A DNA stretch of 64,000 nt from Rostratula benghalensis (GCA_013399305.1 VXAI01000067.1:1-64000); one strand, 5' to 3'. Positions 46,411 to 59,518 are shown, counted from the first letter of the stretch. Notes: a model not told the origin generated them from the letters alone. Program-made: numbers and translations.

Positions 46411-47170
46411 AAAAAAAAGATTAAAATAATCACTCTTGATGGCAGGGTATTAATTATAACTTTGTGTGGGAGAAGTTAAAATCCTCTCTTATGTGTGAAT
46501 TGGGTGTCTTTTCCCCACAAAAGAATAACTGTGTCTGTGTAGCACAGTTCTACAAATACCCGAAGGAGTAGGTCCCTGGCTTTCCCATGGATTTGTGTCC
46601 TGTGATTGCCAAGCAGATGTCCGTGTCACCCTCATGGCTGGGCAGCCATAACACAGCTCTTCCACACCAATGCCACGTTTCCTTCCATGGAAAGGAATCG
46701 TCCCTCTCTTTATTTTCGTGACACCTAGAGGGAAATGATAGCTTTGGGAGCAGATTTGCAGGGGGGCTGAGGAGGCCCAAAGAGAGTCCTCCCGATGCAC
46801 TTTGCACTCCTGGGCTGAGGAGCAGCAGGGGGGTGACCGTGGAGCTCAGTCTGCCGGGGCCCATTGCCCAAACGTGGCTGAAATTGCCTGGTGGCTCCAA
46901 AGCTCCTTGAGATGGCAGGGCAGGCACGCGCACACGGGAAAACGCGTTTCCCCGGGAAAACGGATTCAAAGCCTGAAAAGCCCGTAGGGAGGGCTCGGTG
47001 GCGGGAGAGAGCCGCCTGCTTGTGTTTCACACGACATCTCTCGGCGGTGACATCGCCTCGGGGTCGGAAGGGCAAGGGCGACCCCGAGATTCGCTCTCGC
47101 ACCGCAGCCGTGCCCGCGTCGCGGAGCCGGGGGGTTACGGCGGGGCGCGCTCCCGCTGCGGGACGAGATG

Positions 47171-47270
47171 GTCCCAGGACAGCCGGTCTGGAACCAGCGG
47201 GTCTAGGGACAGCCGGTCTCCCGGGACAGCCGGTCCCAGGAGAAGCATGACCGGGACCGCCGGTCTGGGC
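47171..47270 (+). repeat. 15-bp minisatellite in the HOMER2 CpG island
   Basis: Degenerate units of the type GTCTAGGGACAGCCG start at 47171, 47186, 47201 and 47216, with decayed copies up to about 47270. The repeat lies about 550-650 bases upstream of the HOMER2 start codon. Confidence 0.85.
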
Positions 47271-47639
47271 TGACCACGCTGTTGGGGCTTCAAGGCAGCG
47301 GGCGGGGCCTTGCGGGGGGCACCCCCAGAACTTCGCCTGAAGTTTCCGCTCCCCCCGCTTCCCCCCCGCCCCCGCGGGCACCGGACACACACACACACCC
47401 CAGATCCTGAAGTCTCTCACGGGGACTTCTCGTTCCCCACCTGGGGCACAACCCCGCAGAGTAACTCTCGCCAACGCCGCCTGCCCAGGCCCGGGGCGGG
47501 GAGTGGAGGGGGCTCGGGGGCGCGCCCCGCCCCGCCGCCGCCACCCCCGCGTTGCCGCCTGGCAGGGCGGCGGGTGCGGCGGGAGCTGCTCGGTGCCGCC
47601 GCCGCCCGGGAGGGAGGTTATGTAAGGGGGGAGGGAGGC

Positions 47640-47823
47640 GGCGGGAGGAGGAGCAGGGCGATTCGCCGCCGCCGTTGTGCAGCCGGGCAGCCGCAGCCAG
47701 CCGGGGCCGGTGCCGGTACCGGAGCGGCCGCATGTGCGAAGTGGGGACGCGGCCGCCGCTGGCCGCCGAGCGCGGGGAGCCGCCCGGGGGTGCCGCTGCC
47801 GCCGAAAGGTGTCGAGACATGGG
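47640..47823 (+). other. HOMER2: HOMER2 exon 1 (5' end approximate)
   Basis: GC-rich 5' UTR ending in the two-and-a-bit-codon coding start. The 3' boundary is set by the donor GTGAGT at 47824-47829. The transcription start cannot be read from sequence and 47,640 is only a guess. An in-frame upstream ATG is at 47732. Confidence 0.5.
47819..47823 (+). CDS. HOMER2: HOMER2 first coding exon (ATG GG, 5' partial)
   Basis: Only five coding bases lie in the window: ATG GG, then donor GTGAGT. This is the exon 1 structure of Homer genes, whose proteins begin Met-Gly-Glu-Gln with the first intron after the second base of codon 2. The Kozak context is strong (GACATGG). The gene identity rests on this structure plus the position: a CpG island divergent from RAMAC, where HOMER2 sits in human. 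From the family: HOMER2 has an N-terminal EVH1 domain that binds PPXXF-type ligands such as group I mGluRs, IP3 receptors and Shank, and a C-terminal coiled coil for tetramerisation, at postsynaptic densities and Ca2+ signalling sites. The EVH1 exons lie beyond the window; I did not find exon 2 before 64,000. Confidence 0.75.
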
Positions 47824-47848
47824 GTGAGTCCGCCGGGCCCCGAGTCAC

Positions 47849-47977
47849 GCGTGGGCACCGACCCCTGCCTGGGGGCTACGTTCCCGCCCCGGTCCCCGCG
47901 TGGGCGCCGCCTTCCGCCGCCCCGGCCCCGCGCTCCGACCCACGCGTGGGCGCCGCCTTCCGCCGCCCCGGCCCCGC
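47849..47977 (+). repeat. GC-rich tandem repeat, about 46-bp period, at the start of HOMER2 intron 1
   Basis: A 34-base block beginning gcgtgggcgccgccttccg is present at 47898-47931 and again at 47944-47977. A diverged partial copy (gcgtgggcaccg) begins at 47849. The repeat starts 25 bases after the splice donor. Confidence 0.9.
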
Positions 47978-50900
47978 CGCAGGTGTGCCCGGCCGGTGGG
48001 AAGCTCCGGGAGAGCCCGGCCGCCCTGCGAGCGCGCCCCGAAACCGGCGTAATTAATCATTTACCGCCCGCTTGGAACGGCGGTGGGGAGGCTCCCACCC
48101 GAGGCAGCGGTGGAACGGGCGCGCAGCGGAGGAAAAACACCCCCGGGCGCGTTACCGTCGGCAAAATCCTCTCTGGAATAAGCGGAGAGGAGCTGGGGGG
48201 TGTCGCGGGCCGGGGGAGGCTGGTGCGGAGCCGGGGGGTCAGGTCCCTCGGTGGGGAGGTGCGGGATGTGCGCCGGGGCTGAGCGGCGAGTTCATTGTCA
48301 GATGTTGCACGCTCCGGTTCAGCGAGAGCTCTGGGCTGCTGGAGGCACGCAAAAAAACTTGCCTGAACTGTGCCAGTTGTTCCCTAATTTCTGTAAATAT
48401 TGCCCTCCCTTGTTGGGCTTTTTGTTTGCTTGTTTGTGGGGGGTTTGTTAACATGCCAGAAGTATCTGATCACATGCGATGGCCTCTTGAAGAATTCATC
48501 TTGATCTTTCCAAAAAATGAGTCCTGCGTTTTTTCCCCTCCTCTAACTTTATCAAGGGGTTTAATAAAAGCCGAATGCTGGCATTAGAACAGTCTGTGAA
48601 CGATATACCAGGAACCAGAGGTTAACATTGTGCTTTTGGCTTGAACTATATATGGGTTTGAGATCCTCTCGACCAGAATGTCTTGGGGGATTCCAAACCC
48701 ACACATTTAATTTGCTTTATTTTTATCCTATTATGTTCTCTTACACCTTTTCTCTTGCTTGCCTCTCCTCACCCCCCTGTGGCAAGGAGTCGTCCTCTGG
48801 TTTCTGAGCTTCCACATGCCACGTTGAACTATGCAAACTCCCACTAGAGACTTGTTTATTATTGTCAAAGTGGTACCATTTGAGACAATATGGATAAATA
48901 ATGAATTAAAATGTCATGTAGGTGTCTGAATTTGATACCCAGGAGTACAGGGGCAGAGGAAGAAATAAGATCTAAGTCAGTATCTCCCTATGTTTGACAT
49001 CAGGTTTACAAGGGGCTTGCCTGCTTCTTAATTATGTAAAGTTCCATTAGAAAATAAGGCAGAAATTGTCCCTGAAGTTGGAAAAAGAAGCATCAAAACC
49101 TGGCTGGAGTAGTGCTGCCCCATTGAGTCTAGGATGGTCAGAAACATCCATCCAAGGAAAACTTGCCTCTGATATTTTACCTGGGCATAGGTAAAAAAGA
49201 TATTTTACTTTTGTTGACATCATTTTTAACCATTTCTATACTGGTAGATCAATGTAGCTGAAAAGTTTAGCTGTGGCTTGGAGATAATTGAGTGGAAGGT
49301 TGCAATAGTTCCTCACCCTTTTCTGTAAGTCATTTGTAGCCCTAGGCTCGGTGTGGTCCTGCTCTGCCTCCAGAGCTGTTCCAGCTGTGAAGGACTTGAT
49401 TGAGTGCTCTGATTGTGCTCATATCTGTGCTGCTGTGTTGGGTCACACAGTCTTGTACAGGTGGGAGGCACATTTACCAGTCTAGTTCAATATCCTGATT
49501 TAATGAGTCTCACTTCAACTAAGTTATTTCAGTCTTATACTGGTGCAGGTGAGATCAAGCTCCCAGCATCGTTCATTCCCAGGGTTTTGGCGTGGGTTGT
49601 GCGCACTTGTACACTCTGTACAGAGTGCAGACAAGGTGTTCTTTGGACATGCAGTTTCCTAGTGTCTTGTGTCATTATCTTGGCATTCACCTTTCTCATA
49701 CAGAGAACTTGGAAGCACGTTGGTGATAGTGTTACTGCAGCTGTGGCTCAGCACACGTGACACAGGAGCAATCTCCCCAGGTTCCTCCCTGGTCCATCTC
49801 TGCTGGTGAATCCTTCACCACTGTGTGTTCCAGCTTTTCCTTCTGTGAAATGGGCACCTCTGTACTCATCTGTCTTTGTGAATTCTGTTGTGATCGGAGC
49901 ACACAGTTCAGTCTTTCTTTCTTGAAAGAATGTATCTTGTTCCAGGCATTCCAGTGGGATTTTGCTTCCTGGGCACATCTCGGCGTCACCTATGGGGCAC
50001 CACGTTCTCACAGAAATTGTGACAATAACTTGGCTCAGCTCTTAATTTCTTTTTTTTTTTCCTGAGGGGTAACCATTGCTAATGATTCATTTAAATGCTG
50101 CCTATGGATTTGGCAGTGACTGATGGTGCTATGAAACCTGATATAGCTGCTTGAGCTCAGCAAAGCTATTTAAATTGCTTATTAGCTGTGAGCTGAGCTA
50201 TTTAAACTGTTGTTTTAGTTCAACTTACTAGGCAGCAAGGTAGTGTCAAGTTTTACAGAAGTAATTTACATGTTTAAAAAAATATTAATGCCTGTAATGC
50301 AGGGTATGGGAAAACAGTGTTGTAAAATAAGCTGTCCAGGGAAAAAAAGAAATCTACTTCAGTGCCCATAAAAAACAATACGAAAGTTCTGTTGGCTGAA
50401 AACCATTGTCTTTAGGTCAAGCCACTGTTAAGGATCTCACTGGGCAAATATTTACTTTAAAGGGAAGAAATATTTTCTTAAATGACCACTTTCTTCCGCT
50501 CAGCGTACCTTATAACTGCTGTTAGCTAAGTAGTCTCAGAGCTTAAACTTTAGCTATTCGAAAACCACAGTGTAACGTGTTTCCAGCTGTAAAAATCTTT
50601 GTCTGAAAATACCACCTGATTTGTCTCTTGGTGTTGCAAGCCAAGGGCTAGCACAACCAAGATTGTGGCTGGCTTGCCTGTGGCACTGACTTTAGTGAGC
50701 TGTACCTACTCTTACTGTCTGAGTCAATTTGACTGCAATTTAAGTGGTCTAAGATAACTTCCCAGTTTTAAAGATGCTTCAGGTTTAGTTATTAGATGAT
50801 TTAAGGACATATGGGAAAGTTGCTTCATCTGGGTTTACATTCCTTACTATTTTAATTTCTTTAGTATCTTTGCATTTCCTTATCTGTCCAGTACAAAATA

Positions 50901-53329
50901 TTTCTTATGAGGGGTGTGACAAGTACCTGGTTTGGATTAGACCTGTAAATCACTTCACTGCTTCTGAAGCTGTTGTTTGTATTATCTGTTGGATTAAAAC
51001 TCAACTAATTTAAATACCCTCTAGCAATAAAATTGAATTTTAATCTGTTTTATAAATCATATCAAAATGAAAGCCAGGCCTCTGAGCATTAGAAATTATT
51101 GCAGAAAGCTGTACAACCATGCAGACGTGCGCTACACAGATTAATGATGAACTATAGCTCATGGCCCACATTTCTTTGGGCTGATACAGGAATGGTTTCT
51201 CTGTGCTGCTTCCACAGTATTTAGTCCCATCCAGCTGGGATCCATCCATGCCTCCCCCGGTTGTGCTTTGAGCCCACACCTTTCCTTGGGAAGGTGGGAA
51301 AAGGCCCACTTCCAAGCCTGGATCAAGCAATGAAGTAACCTCGTCTGAAGGAGATTGGGCTGAGGAACAGCACTCTGCCCCTCCTGTAATATTTCTGTGA
51401 AAAGGTGCAGTAGGGAGCCTGTATTTCTGAGAGCAGTCATATGTAATGTTTTTATTATGCGGTGACATTTAAGAGTGTCAGGAAAGTGCCTTGCAGTCTT
51501 CCCTTCTGCTGTTAGCAGTAGTAACATACCTCGGCCAACATACAGCTTTATCTGGTGACTAGAAGGCAAACAAATGGGAGCAGAAGGAAAGAAGATGGTG
51601 AAGGACGCAGAAGACGCGATGAAGCTAGTGTTATAGGAGGAGGTTAGTTTTGGATGGTGTTCAAGCTTGGCCTTTCCTGGTACCAGCAGTACTGTAGATA
51701 CCATGGTGATAAGCTTCCCCCAAGAAGCTCCGTAGCAGGGAGCAGCCTGTTGCGGAGGAAATTCACCTTGGCTGTTGTCCAGCTCCTGCTGAAATCCATG
51801 GCAGTCGTGTGCCGGCTCCCTCTGAAGTTTGGCTGAGCCATCCAGCCACCCAGGAGGGAAGGGGGCACCCTGGGACCCCGGGAGTGGCAGGCAGGTAACA
51901 GCAGCTGGCTTTCACAGCAAAGCCTGTCTCTCAAAGCAGGGCTGGGACAAGTGTATACCCAAATGCAGCTGAATTGGTACTGTGAGATCAGGAGCTCTTT
52001 TTTTTTTGTGGTTTTAAGGTCAGCAGCTTCAGTTCAGTTCCTAGCGTAGCTCAGATTGTATTGGGTATCATCCAACTGATGATGGCGTTGGTGTTCACAG
52101 AAAGGGACTGAAAATTGATAGATTCTGAGGCTGTTAATCTCACGATTTTTGAAGCAGCTGGCTCGGGACACTTGATTCTTCACAGCCTTGGTTCTTTACG
52201 TAGCTATTCCCATTTTTCAGAGTGGATATAAATGGCTGCTGTTCTGACTTGGAGAATTCAGTACCTCTGTGTACAGATACATGTGTCTGTACAACATAGA
52301 GTGGAAAACTCAGGTCGAGAGAACTTTTGAGTTCTGGAGCACGGTCCACTGAGGTGGATGGGAAAAACTCTGTTGACGTCAACAGTATGTAAAAAACCTG
52401 TTATAGGTAGTTACTTTCTTATATTTAATATAATTTAAATAACGGTAGGGAGGCTGGGAGCTTGGTGGGGTGAGAGGAAGAAAAAAAAGAGAGCAAATAG
52501 CTAGATCGTCATCAGGATTGGTACATGCTTAGGATCTTGGTGTGGCTGCATTCAAGTGAGTGAATGAACCTGTAATGTTGGAGTGATTCATTGAAGTCTG
52601 CCATCAAGTGAGAGACCTCATCACCTCTTGAACAATTGTGTGGGGAATCTGTAACAGAGCAGATAGATGCACATGACTGAATTTGGGTAAAAATCTCCTG
52701 TGTGAATAAGCTCCAAGGAAAACATTGGATTGGGTGAAATTGTGAAACAAGCTCATAAGAGAGTACCAGAAAGAAATGATGAAGGAATGATTGGCAGGAA
52801 AGACACAGTAGGCTAAGAAAAAAATTGTAGGGTCTGCTAGAGATTAGTTCAGCAAATTACAATAGGAAAAATCTGCCAGTTTCAGTGCCCTGGTATAAAT
52901 TTCACCAAAATTTGCTCACTAGTCAGTGCCGTAGAAAAAGTGAACAGAAAGAAAACTTCAAGTCAAGTTTCTTTCAGCTACTAACCTAATTAGTTACCAC
53001 TGTTAATTTGATAACCACTTGAGAAAAAACTAAGAATTAAAATATCCTCCAGAAAGCTGACATGTCTCTCAAGCCCTTCTTTCCCTTTGAAAAGAGGATG
53101 TTGAGTAGGTCTCCTGACAACAAAGGCATCATTTGTAATGTTAAAAAGAATTACTTGATGTAAACTGAAAGTAGTTTTCACTGGTTCAAGATCTGTCAAA
53201 GTGTTTTAAACTGTTTGAGCATATTCCCAGCATCACTGAAACAGGCAGAGAGGAGCAATGAGTTTGCCGAGAACCCAAGAGCAAAGGCATCAGCCTGGTT
53301 CTGCATCTGGATTTTCTGCTGTGCTGCAC

Positions 53330-53900
53330 ATTCGTTCTATTCGTTCATTTGGCTCTATTAATGCAGTGCCTGCCTACAATAAATAGCCTCACCCATGAAC
53401 ATAAATTTAAGGACGTGTAAGCATTTTGAATCAGCTGTTGGTTTTCCTGTTGACTTTGTGATAGGGTGTGTGCAGAGTGGTGAGGTCCTGAAGGTTGCTA
53501 CTCGGTCAAATCTCTGCCTGCTTTCACGTTGAATGCCGTCCGTCGCGTTTGTGCACTTTGTGCCCTGCAGATACAGCGTGTGACTTGTTTGTACTGTGTT
53601 TTGGTTGTGGCTCTTTCGGATGTAAATGTGCTTAGGGGAGCGTATTTCAACTGTGTTTCTCTGATAATTCAGCTGTATGCTGTAAATAGCTGACAATCCT
53701 GTTATTAAATCTCGGAGTGTGGCAAGGGCACTGCCTTCAAACGAAGACAGGAAACATTTAAGCGTGAGCATTAAAGGAGCACTTTTAATGGCAAGAGCAA
53801 TTAGGCAGGGAATAGACCATTAGTATCAGGGAAGGTTACTGCTGCGCCATCGCCACACATCACCCAGCACGGGTTAGAGACAGTGTGAGTAGGGGTTGTG
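53330..53900. promoter_or_regulatory. CpG-retaining element in HOMER2 intron 1 (candidate enhancer)
   Basis: About fifteen CpGs in under 600 bases, including the cluster gccgtccgtcgcg near 53,536, in an intron otherwise nearly free of CpG. GC content is not otherwise high, so this is not a normal CpG island. It could be a conserved enhancer or an alternative promoter. Confidence 0.3.
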
Positions 53901-55470
53901 TAATATGTACTCATGCAAAATGTACAAGATGAGATTGGATGATGCAGTTGATCTTTGATTATATTTTTGATGACACATCCTAGCTGCTCTCTGCCTATTT
54001 GTAAGAGAGAAATCTGCCCGCTGCTGCTGGCTTGGATGCTCTGTGCTTAGCTCATGTGTGACATGAGTAGCTGGCTGCTTACTCCTCATTGACGTAGCAA
54101 CTATTAGAGGCTATTGGACCCTCTTGCATCACTTGGAAATGCTTTGTAATGGTAATTTTGCCACTGGGGTCAGCATTAAAATGAATATAATATTTTAAAT
54201 AATTGATGCTCAAGGCATTTTAGAATTTGTCTTATAAAAAAAAGGATATTGCTGGATGACATCAAGCGGGACAGCCTGCTTAATGACTCATAGGGGAGCA
54301 GGAGCCTCTGCTGTGTAGGTGTTTCAGGATTTGTGGGCTTCATGTTGAAGGCTGGCAAGACTGGGAGCTTTAGCTGCAAAACAACTGTGGCTTTATCATG
54401 GAGAAGAGCGAGCAGATTTGACACAGGGGAAAGAGGGCCTGGCGATGGAAGTGTGAGCAGAAGTGACTGCTGGTTTCTGTGCAAAGCTTGTTCACTTCAG
54501 TGGTAGTGCAGCCTCCTTTCCTGCCTCCCACATACACTAGTCTGATTTTATTTATTTGACGTGGCTGATCAAAATGCAAGATTGTAAGAATTTCTGAAGT
54601 GACAAACTGTTTTCTTTCCGTCTGGAAGATTCACTGCAGCCTACAGGATTTAGAAACTAGAACCCTGCTGCAGTTGAAAAAGAAATTTTCTGTAGAAGTT
54701 CCACTTTTCTGCCTAAGTATCAAGGGGCCTGAGAGAGCCCTCTGGAGCCGCTATAGGTGTTATTATAATGCAGATGCTAACGGGGAACAACAGAAGTCCT
54801 GCAACTGCATTCTTATCAGGCAAGGTTTAGTGCATCAGTGCAGCAAGACAGCAAAGGCCTCTATGGAATATGTTTAAAAATATGTACCCAGCTTGTACAA
54901 TATTTTTTCCTAGAGCTGCTTCTAGTTGTACTGAGGATTCTTCCTTCTGGACTGTGAAATTGTTGTTTGCTTCTGGTTAACACTTTGCTGTAGATTCCCC
55001 TCAAATATGGAGCACTGTATTTTTTGGGGGGGAAAAAAACCAAATCGCATCTTGCAGGGCCCTGAAGGGAAATGTTAATTTTATTATGTGGAGGTTTGAG
55101 CAATTTATTTTCAGTATTTATTACTCATTGTTTCATCCCTGAAAGGACAGGTAGCATAGCCAGAGCTGGGAGTATTCAGCAAAGCTTTTCCTTTTGAAAA
55201 CATAGTACTTCGGCATGCACGCTGTCTCTCCTTCATATTAATTGTGTTGCAGTAACTGACTCAAGTTCTCTGCTTTTGGTGAGTTATTCTGTAATCTGTA
55301 ACAGCAGCACTTTGTTTTTGCCTTTATTTCATTCCCTGCTTTTATCAGGTTTTTATATCTTGCCTTCTCACTATAAATCTGTTGCACACATCTAAAATGT
55401 CTCCCTGCAGTTGTTTAAGTGGGAACATGTGATCTGTTTTGTGATATTGAAAATTGTCAATGAGAGCATT

Positions 55471-55498
55471 TGGGAAAAAAAAAAAGGGGGGGGGGGAA
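55471..55498 (+). repeat. Compound homopolymer (A run then G run)
   Basis: An A run followed directly by a run of about twelve G. The G run is prone to sequencing and assembly length error. Confidence 0.9.
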
Positions 55499-58400
55499 GT
55501 TCTCTGAGATGAGATGTGCAAAATGTCCCCAGCCAGCACTCAGAGCTGCACTGGGGTTCCTGGCTGCCAGGAGAATGCATAGGAAACGTGGGGAGAGCCT
55601 AGCACCTTATTATTCTTTGTTTCGTATGCCTAAAGACGAGGCAGGAGCTCTGTTCTGATGGGTAGTTCAGATGACAGTGCAAAGATGACAACAGCATAGT
55701 TGTCTCCCTGTCTCGGCCTTGCCATTGCCCCACCTGTAACCAGGATGTACCTGTGCCCAGCCCCACCAGGGAAAGCTCTTGCCTCTTAAGCCTTCACACG
55801 GGCCAAACCCCTGGTAGCCCCAAAGCCCAAATACTCCTCCCTGACCTGCCAAGGGGTTTCTGCCCAAACAAGGCAGCTCTGATGTACAACATCAGAGACA
55901 CAACGTACACCCAAGGGCACAACCTTGAGTATATGAGGAGGGGAGATAAAAGCATCTTTGGACTCTATTTATGTACACATATAATCCAATGATTGTTATA
56001 ATAATCCCCTCTCCTCCAGATGGGATAGGGAGAAGTTTATTCCTTTATGAAACAGTAAAGGAGATTTAGTTGCCTAAAACTTTACAGTACACCAGTGAAT
56101 GAGAGCTCTCTTCACTCTTATTTTGTGTTTGACAGCTGTTTGTCACTTAAGTAGCTCATTACAGGAAATAGCTCTTTTTCTGTTACCTGTTGCTTGCAGA
56201 GGTGGTCTGTATAAACTTGTATTTAATGGTGGTTCTGAAAATGCTAATACATAAAAAGGACTATAATTTGGTTTATGGTTCTTTTCAAGATGAACAGAAA
56301 CTGGCTTGACTGAGAACAGGGATTTGACACTTCGCTACACCCACTAAAATTCAAGGAATTCAATTAAAAGCTGGAGTCTCTAATCTCAGTTAGAATGAAA
56401 CACAATTACATTGGAGCAAGGGTCAGATCCCATGTTGCAGAAAGGGAGCTGTTGGTTTGGGAGTTATTTGGGGTAGATGGGGAAGCTGTTCCCAGGCAGA
56501 TCCAGAAGTGTGCCTGAGCCTGTGCCTCCTCGGGGAGCTCTCCTTTCCCCTCTGTGCCTCTTCTACCTTCCTCTGTGCTTTGGAGCAGGGGAATAGGTGT
56601 TTGGGCATAGTAAGAAATTCTGATTTATCTTTTGAGGAATCCGAAGGACAAACAATGTCTTTGAAGTTTCTGTGCAATCCTCAGATATGTTCCCTGGGCA
56701 GAAAGTTTTGAGTATCTGTTTTTTAAGACCTTCAAAACTGCATATTATGGACGGTGCATCAGCTTTCAAGAACTTAGTAGCATGCAGCCTGATGCTCCCA
56801 GTGATCTCTCTCACCCTGCTTTGCCTCCCCAGACTTCTCTACAAAGCCTGTGGTTTTGCAGAGGACTCTGGAGAAAGCTTCCTTCTTCAGCTGGACCGAG
56901 CTCCTTGTGAAGCCTGGGGTACAAACCTTTCCTGTGGCTGCCGTTACCTGCTTTTTCCCCCTCTACAGAAATGATCTGTTCTGAATTTTTGAGTCTCGGA
57001 GCAGTAATCCTGCATACATATTGTTCAGATCTTTGCAAGAACTCTTCTCCATTGAGCTAGAAATTAGCATTTCAAATTCTATGGGGGAGAAGTTGCCAAA
57101 GTTTATATTTTAAGCTCAGAGTTTGGAACAGAATCAAAATACCTAATCCACTTTGCATTCCCTCTTTGGTCTTTCCTCCCTGCCTTATGAATTGGCATCC
57201 TTATCCTAACGACATAGAGCAATATTGTGTGACTCTAGAAGGCCTTTTTAGTGAAATATTGAACTAACAGTCACTGATTTGCAACATGCTTTCAAATAAC
57301 TGTGAAATTAGTGTAAGCTACACGAGGTTGTTCTGGATGGAGTTTATGCTTGTCAACTGCTTTACAGGATGACCTCTGGATTATTGGCCAGAAGAGAAAA
57401 TAGACACATGACTGCGGGGAACGATTTGGGATAGTTCACTGCTGCCTGTTATCCTTTAAAAACACAGCTGATTACCAGGAGTTAAGCAGGGTGGTCCAAA
57501 CTTTGCACCTTGGATCTAAGTTACTTTCCCCCCCTTTCTTTTCTTTTTCTGTCTCCTTTTGGCACTCTTCTTTCCCCTGTGGTGATGTTGGAGCTGCCAC
57601 AGCTCCCTGCGGGGAGGACAGCCCGGCTGGTGCCCAGGGCTGCAGCAGCTCCCAGCCTGGGTCAAAGCATTGGCTGGGAGGCACATGGAAAAACACAGGG
57701 CTGGCCTGGGTTGTCCAGGGAGAAATGGGCAACTGAAATGCCTTTTTGCTGCCTTTCAGGGGTAGTAAAGCTTCCTAAAAGAAAAATGTGTTTAGGGAGA
57801 TCTGTAATAGGGGCCTTGCAAGTCAAATCGATTTCATTCTTAGGGTGCTAAAGTGTGAACGTGCAAAAAGCATAGTAAGAATTTCTCACCAGTTGGCACC
57901 TTATCCTCAGTGGCTGAGTGAGTACTTGATCCATTCTGCATACTAACACCAGGCACTAATTTTAGATCACAGGGACTATGAAGAGTGCAGTTTCTAGCTC
58001 TTAACTTGCTATAATTTACTTAGAGCAAATAGGGGAAATGGGTGCATAAACTTTTTTCTCCCCCAGCAAGGAAGCTGTCTGCTTCCATGAACCAGGAATC
58101 TCCTACCATAGGAGTGTACTCAAACCAAAGAACTGCAGGATACAGAACAAGATTTTTAAACCTATTTTAAAACAAATAAAGTGTTCAGCATTTTGTTGTG
58201 AAAATGAAGGAAGAAAAATAATTTAAATTGTGTAATATGGATTATTATTCTAGCATTAAAACCTGGTTAGAATTCACAAGCTGCTTTTGCTCATATTTGT
58301 TTTGTATAAATAAGCAGTAACTTAGAGCAGAAGAGGATCAAGTCTCCTGCCATGTGCTCTCCCATTGTTTTGAAGGGTGGATTCACTGCTGCATAAATCT

Positions 58401-59518
58401 CATAAAAGGTTCAGAGCCCCGCAGCAAAAGTATTAGTAAAGGACACAGCCATAAGCAGGTTGTGTCATCTGGGGTGTGTATCAGCCTGATGTATTATCCA
58501 TCAAGTGCTTTCTTTGCATTTGGTAAATACGATGAGCTACTGGCTTCATGCTGAAGTAGCACTGCAGAACTTAGCAATGGCTTATCCAGTCGGCAGTGAG
58601 CAGGATGAGCCTCTGATTGCCATCCAGCCGGTTTGTTTTGTTTCACAGGGTTGCTGGGGCGTAGTTCTGTCCTCTCCCAGTTGAATTCCCCTTTGGGGAG
58701 CAGATGTAGGGACAGTTAAAAGCATAATGTGCATGTGTAGTCCTACTCCAGAGATCCTACTGTCCATGGTTTGGGCAGTCCTCTGCTACATTTGTATGTG
58801 CCAGGGCTGGGTATGTAATTACCTTTAAAAATAGGGCAATAACTACAGTGAGCTTTCAACCAGAAAGCAGAGAAGGATTTAGGAGAAAATACCAGGAGAA
58901 GACAGTATACGTATCAGCGCTGCCAACTCACAGGGCAGCTGGCACATCAAGAGGCAAATAATGGCAACTAAATAAGGGCAATGCAGAATAGCTAAAATGA
59001 AGCACGTTATACCCTGGCCATCTCAACAGCGCTGTACTCCAGCTGCAGACCCAGTTCACAACTGGTTTCATCAATAACTGTGATACCCGCAGGCCCTTGA
59101 GCCTGCACTGAATGGGAATCCTGGGAGAGAGCCCAGCCCCAGCATGCTGGCCCTTCCGAGCCCATCGTTTTTATCCCAGTTTGTGGAAAAATTATTTTAG
59201 ATCCTCTCATCACTTTAAACATTTTGGTAAGTGTTAATATACTTTCAGCGCAGTGGAAATAATCACCATATGGCTGTAAGATTTGCCATCTGTCCAGAGA
59301 TCCTGAAATACAATTAGTCCATGTAGTCCATTTATCAATCTATAAGTGACAATATTCATGGTCCTGGCAACTTTGGCTGCTGACAGAATCAGCAATTGCA
59401 TAGGCTTACCTGTCTGGCCTTATTACAATCAATATATAAATGAGATGGAAAAAATCCCACCATTCAGCTGTGTCCTTCACCCTTGACAGAAAGAAGAAGA
59501 AAGTCTATATTCGTGTAA

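Larger units (their letters stand above)
30466..46835. other. Intergenic region between RAMAC and HOMER2 (divergent genes)
   Basis: About 16 kb, AT-rich with GC-rich blocks at 35,490-35,880, 36,980-37,210 and 41,080-41,740. It holds remnants of an ancient interspersed repeat near 34,660, 38,340 and 44,880-45,105, a 15-bp tandem duplication at 32,176, several homopolymer runs, and three phase-compatible exon-like segments at 40.4-42.9 kb. No recognised gene is present. Confidence 0.55.
46840..48310 (+). promoter_or_regulatory. HOMER2: CpG-island promoter of HOMER2
   Basis: The largest CpG island in the window, surrounding HOMER2 exon 1. It carries many GC boxes, two minisatellite-like repeats and a CA run at 47387-47399. 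No TATA box is visible near exon 1. Long open frames on both strands, including one of 377 codons on minus, reflect the scarcity of AT-rich stop codons. Confidence 0.75.

Noticed and set aside
46725..47858. 377-codon open frame on the minus strand across the HOMER2 CpG island
   Set aside because: GC-rich, low in stop codons, composed mostly of Pro/Arg/Ala/Gly; overlaps the minisatellites and HOMER2 exon 1, and other frames are open over the same bases.
52072..52130. Box C/D snoRNA-like arrangement (TGATGATG ... CTGA ... CTGA)
   Set aside because: C box lacks the required purine, no terminal stem, and the D box spacing is poor.
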